NCBI RefSeq assembly: GCF_017873245.1
Contig: NZ_JAGGJY010000001.1
Coordinates: 496,001 to 560,000, forward strand
Source: Clostridium tertium
Lineage (GTDB): Bacteria; Bacillota; Clostridia; Clostridiales; Clostridiaceae
Direction: 5' to 3'
DNA length: 64,000 bases
Shown here: positions 61,627 to 64,000 of the stretch, one piece after another
How positions within the stretch are numbered: position 1 is the stretch's first letter
Layout of the letters: each line of letters starts with the position of its first letter
Made by a program: the position numbers and the translations under genes
Notes under the pieces: generated by a model
Database searches by the model: none
What the model was told of the DNA's origin: nothing
Seen by the model: the letters and a program-made list of their open reading frames with translations, nothing else

Positions 61627-62763
61627 ATGAAAGAAAAAAGTTTGCAAGCCCACGAAATGTGGAAAGGAAAAATAGAAGTTATAAGTAGGTGTCCTGTAAA
61701 TAATAATGAAGATTTAACAATTGCGTATACTCCAGGTGTATCATATCCGTGTTTAGAAATTGAAAAGGATAAAGAGGCTTCATATAAATATACAAGAAGA
61801 TCTAATTTAGTTGGTGTAATTACTGATGGAAGTGCTGTATTAGGACTTGGTAATATTGGATCTTTAGCTGCAATGCCTGTTATGGAAGGAAAATGCGTAT
61901 TATTTAAAGAGTTTGCCGGGGTAGATGCTTTTCCTATTTGTATTAACAATAATGATGTTGATGTATTAGTAAATACAATAAAATTGATAGAAGGTAGCTT
62001 TGGAGCAATAAATTTAGAGGATATAAGTGCACCACGTTGCTTTGAAATTGAAGAAAAACTAAATGAAATTTGTGATATACCTGTTTTTCATGATGATCAG
62101 CATGGAACTGCTATTGCAGTTTTAGCTGCACTTTTAAATGCTAAAAAGGTTGTAAAAAAGGATTTTGATATTAAGATAGTAGTAAATGGAGCTGGAGCAG
62201 CAGGAATAGCTATTGCTAATTTAATTTACGATGCAGGATTTCATAATGTTGTAATTTGTGATAGATATGGTATAATCACTAGTGATAATGCAAGTAATAA
62301 ATATCAAGAAAAATGTGCAATTAAGTTTAATAAAAATAAAGCTGGGAGTCTTAAAGATGCATTAGTAAATTCAGATGTATTTATAGGAGTAAGTGCAGGA
62401 AATATCTTAACAAAAGAAATGGCAATGTCAATGAATTCAGATTCCATAATATTTGCACTAGCTAATCCAATTCCAGAAATAATGCCTGAAGTTGCTAAGG
62501 AAGCTAATGTAAAGGTTATTGCTAGCGGAAGAAGTGATTATCCTAATCAAATAAATAATTTATTAGTTTTTCCAGGAATAATAAAAGGAGCTTTAAAAGC
62601 ACGTGTTAATAAAATTATTACAGAAATGCAGTTAGAAGTAGCTAAAGGAATTTCTAACTGCATAGATGAAGATAAACTAAATAGTGAAAATATTATTCCA
62701 AGTGTATTTGATAAAAGAATAGTAGATTTAGTTTGTGATATAATTTGTAGTTTCAAAAAGTAA
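61627..62763 (+). CDS. malic enzyme
   Basis: The 378-residue protein is a short bacterial malic enzyme: the malate-binding start AYTPGVSYPCLEIEKD and Tyr in TIAYTPGV, the metal-binding EDISAPRCFEIE and FHDDQHGTAIAVLAAL, and the NAD(P) motif VVNGAGAAGIAIANLI near residues 178-193. It decarboxylates malate to pyruvate with NAD(P)+. GGAAGGAGG precedes ATG 61627. The RpiR-type regulator starts 9 bases after its stop, so the two are cotranscribed, and a PTS EIIC gene follows. Confidence 0.93.
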   Translation: MKEKSLQAHEMWKGKIEVISRCPVNNNEDLTIAYTPGVSYPCLEIEKDKEASYKYTRRSNLVGVITDGSAVLGLGNIGSLAAMPVMEGKCVLFKEFAGVDAFPICINNNDVDVLVNTIKLIEGSFGAINLEDISAPRCFEIEEKLNEICDIPVFHDDQHGTAIAVLAALLNAKKVVKKDFDIKIVVNGAGAAGIAIANLIYDAGFHNVVICDRYGIITSDNASNKYQEKCAIKFNKNKAGSLKDALVNSDVFIGVSAGNILTKEMAMSMNSDSIIFALANPIPEIMPEVAKEANVKVIASGRSDYPNQINNLLVFPGIIKGALKARVNKIITEMQLEVAKGISNCIDEDKLNSENIIPSVFDKRIVDLVCDIICSFKK

Positions 62764-62772
62764 GGAGTTTTT

Positions 62773-63513
62773 ATGGAGAATTTAGCTAAATTATTTAACA
62801 AATTAACTAATAGTGAGCAGAAAGTATTTACATATATTTATGCTAATCAACAGAAGGTAATAAAAATGAAAATAAATGATTTAGCTAAGGAGACATTTAC
62901 TTCTAAAACTGTAATTATTAATTTATCTCAAAAATTAGGATTTGAAGGATTTTCAGATTTAAAATATTATTTAAAATCAAATAATAGTGCTGATGATGAT
63001 ATAAAGGTTTTAGAGGATTTACAATATGGATTAAAACAAAATATTGAAAAAACCTTTGTAGTTATAGAAGCTGATTTATACAAAAAAATTTCTAGAGAAG
63101 TCATTGAAGCAAAAACCGTCTATGTTTTTGCAAGAGGTACAAGTAAAGCAGCTGGATATTATTTAAATCATCTATTATTAACTTTAGGAATTAAGTGTAT
63201 TTTTGTTAAAGACTATAATTTACTTACTTTAGTTGGAAATACATTAGAAAGTGATGAGTTAGTTATTTTAATTTCATTATCTGGTAATACAGAAAAAATA
63301 TTAGAAGTTGCTAATATTGCAAAAGTTAAAGGTTCTAGAACTATTGCAATAACGTCTTTTGGTAATAATGAATTGTCAAAGATTAGTGATTATACTCTTC
63401 ATTGTGTCTCTAATGATACAGAAACTAAGTTTAATGATAGTATATCTAGAATTGGTATGTTTATAGTAATTGAGATGTTAGTAAATTCAATTAAAGAGTT
63501 TGGTTATAAATAG
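62773..63513 (+). CDS. MurR/RpiR-family transcriptional regulator
   Basis: This 246-residue protein has an RpiR-type N-terminal helix-turn-helix (about residues 20-75: IKMKINDLAKETFTSKTVII then LSQKLGFEGFSDLKYYL) and a C-terminal SIS sugar-phosphate-binding domain (about 110-235: TVYVFARGTSKAAGYYLN, LVILISLSGNTEKILEVA). It senses a sugar phosphate. Location between malic enzyme and a PTS EIIC gene suggests it controls that sugar uptake. TAAGGAG precedes the ATG. Confidence 0.9.
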   Translation: MENLAKLFNKLTNSEQKVFTYIYANQQKVIKMKINDLAKETFTSKTVIINLSQKLGFEGFSDLKYYLKSNNSADDDIKVLEDLQYGLKQNIEKTFVVIEADLYKKISREVIEAKTVYVFARGTSKAAGYYLNHLLLTLGIKCIFVKDYNLLTLVGNTLESDELVILISLSGNTEKILEVANIAKVKGSRTIAITSFGNNELSKISDYTLHCVSNDTETKFNDSISRIGMFIVIEMLVNSIKEFGYK

Positions 63514-63538
63514 CTCGCAAAATGCGAGTTATTTTTAT
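63512..63538 (+). terminator. terminator after the RpiR gene
   Basis: AGCTCGCA pairs with TGCGAGTT (8 bp, one wobble, 3-nt loop) overlapping the stop codon, followed by ATTTTTATTT. Confidence 0.75.
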
Positions 63539-63540
63539 TT

Positions 63541-63554
63541 ATGACCTAAGTCAT
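63541..63554 (+). promoter_or_regulatory. small palindrome between rpiR and PTS genes
   Basis: ATGACCTAAGTCAT has 5-bp inverted arms around CTAA. It lies upstream of the PTS promoter and might be a regulator site; support is weak. Confidence 0.25.
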
Positions 63555-63603
63555 TTCTTGTGACCTTGGACTTCATAAAAGAAAAGAGTATCACCTTAAG
63601 TTA

Positions 63604-63632
63604 TTGCAACATTTCTAAGCACAACGTAAAAT
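63604..63632 (+). promoter_or_regulatory. sigma-A promoter of the PTS EIIC gene
   Basis: TTGCAA (63604-63609), a 17-nt spacer and TAAAAT (63627-63632) lie 75 bases upstream of the PTS start. Confidence 0.55.
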
Positions 63633-63644
63633 GATTATTAAGAG

Positions 63645-63652
63645 GAGCGCTC
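63645..63652 (+). promoter_or_regulatory. GC-rich palindrome near the PTS start site
   Basis: GAGCGCTC is a perfect 8-bp palindrome within AAGAGGAGCGCTCTTTT, about 5 bases after the predicted transcription start. It is a candidate operator for the RpiR regulator. Confidence 0.35.
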
Positions 63653-63706
63653 TTTTAAGAAAAGGTATTCATAAAGTATATAATTTAATAAATGGAGGAA
63701 GACAAA

Positions 63707-64000
63707 ATGTCAAAAGAGTTTAGTCAAAAGATTCAACAATTCGGTAGAACATTACTATTACCGATTGCTGTTATGGCGCCAGTTGGAATGATCCTAGGTA
63801 TAACGGGAGCACTTGTTCAATCTTATATGATAGCAAGATTCCCATTCTTAGGAAATGAAATCCTTAATACTATTTTAGTTAATATAAGAACTATAGCAAG
63901 TGCTGTATTTGATAATATTCCATTAATGTTTGCAATGGGTGTTGCTTATGGAATGTCTAAGAAAGACAAAGGAATTTCAGTATTTGCATCAGTTATAGGA
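63707..64000 (+). CDS. PTS EIIC (glucose/maltose type), N-terminal part
   Basis: ATG 63707 follows GGAGGA and opens a frame that runs off the window after 98 codons. It begins MSKEFSQKIQQFGRTLLLPI and has VMAPVGMILGITGAL and MFAMGVAYGMSKKDKG, the N-terminal helices of the EIIC domain of glucose, maltose and GlcNAc-type PTS permeases. Upstream malic enzyme and RpiR genes recall MalX-like loci, but the specificity cannot be read from this fragment. Confidence 0.85.
   Translation, partial: MSKEFSQKIQQFGRTLLLPIAVMAPVGMILGITGALVQSYMIARFPFLGNEILNTILVNIRTIASAVFDNIPLMFAMGVAYGMSKKDKGISVFASVIG

Overview
The window is a very AT-rich stretch of chromosome (about 27 percent GC by eye) with strong AGGAGG-type ribosome binding sites, dense intrinsic terminators, spore-coat genes, desulfoferrodoxin and a 2-hydroxyacyl-CoA dehydratase activase. 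Together these point to an anaerobic, spore-forming Clostridium sensu stricto. I cannot fix the species. No rRNA, tRNA, CRISPR array, complete insertion sequence or prophage was seen. Most of it reads as ordinary core and semi-core chromosome, with several small decayed loci.

Left part (1-7.3 kb): a small secreted protein, a 34-residue cysteine-rich miniprotein too short for routine ORF calling, a methyltransferase, a run of broken genes (about 0.9-2.5 kb), a PHP-domain phosphatase, a gene-poor 0.77 kb stretch with strong inverted repeats, a WG-repeat/DUF3298-like protein and an Asn-rich spore-coat protein. 7.4-18 kb: aspartate 4-decarboxylase (minus strand), a SAM-I riboswitch controlling full-length cobalamin-dependent methionine synthase, a HAD hydrolase, a TldD/TldE protease pair and acetate kinase without an adjacent pta.

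18-33 kb: two tandem PH-domain membrane proteins, small proteins, transporters, YqeY, an S66 peptidase, an RNase H-fold protein that has lost catalytic acids, superoxide reductase, a YgjP-type metallopeptidase, the C-terminal stump of an ABC exporter, a CoA-type NUDIX hydrolase, a purine permease with a strikingly G-rich leader, a glycosyltransferase, and a csoR-copZ copper pair. 33-42.5 kb: a MarR regulator divergent from a heterodimeric ABC exporter, then the Leloir operon galK-galE-galT followed by a LacI-type regulator.

42.6-64 kb: a two-gene 2-hydroxyacyl-CoA dehydratase activase/dehydratase pair, a lipid kinase followed by an ABC ATPase and a giant FtsX-type permease with a long coiled coil, a methyltransferase, a solitary SWIM-SNF2 helicase preceded by a highly structured leader, a cotF spore-coat pseudogene with two lesions, an M32 carboxypeptidase, small unknown proteins, a PTS IIB-like protein, and a malic enzyme / RpiR regulator / PTS EIIC cluster that runs off the right edge.

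The best candidates for something undescribed are RNA- or peptide-level: the structured leader with a five-codon ORF at 53.5 kb, the G-rich putative quadruplex in the purine-permease leader, the cysteine-rich miniprotein at 0.6 kb, and the hairpins at 3.9 kb. I did not find a convincing new multi-gene defence or metabolic system.
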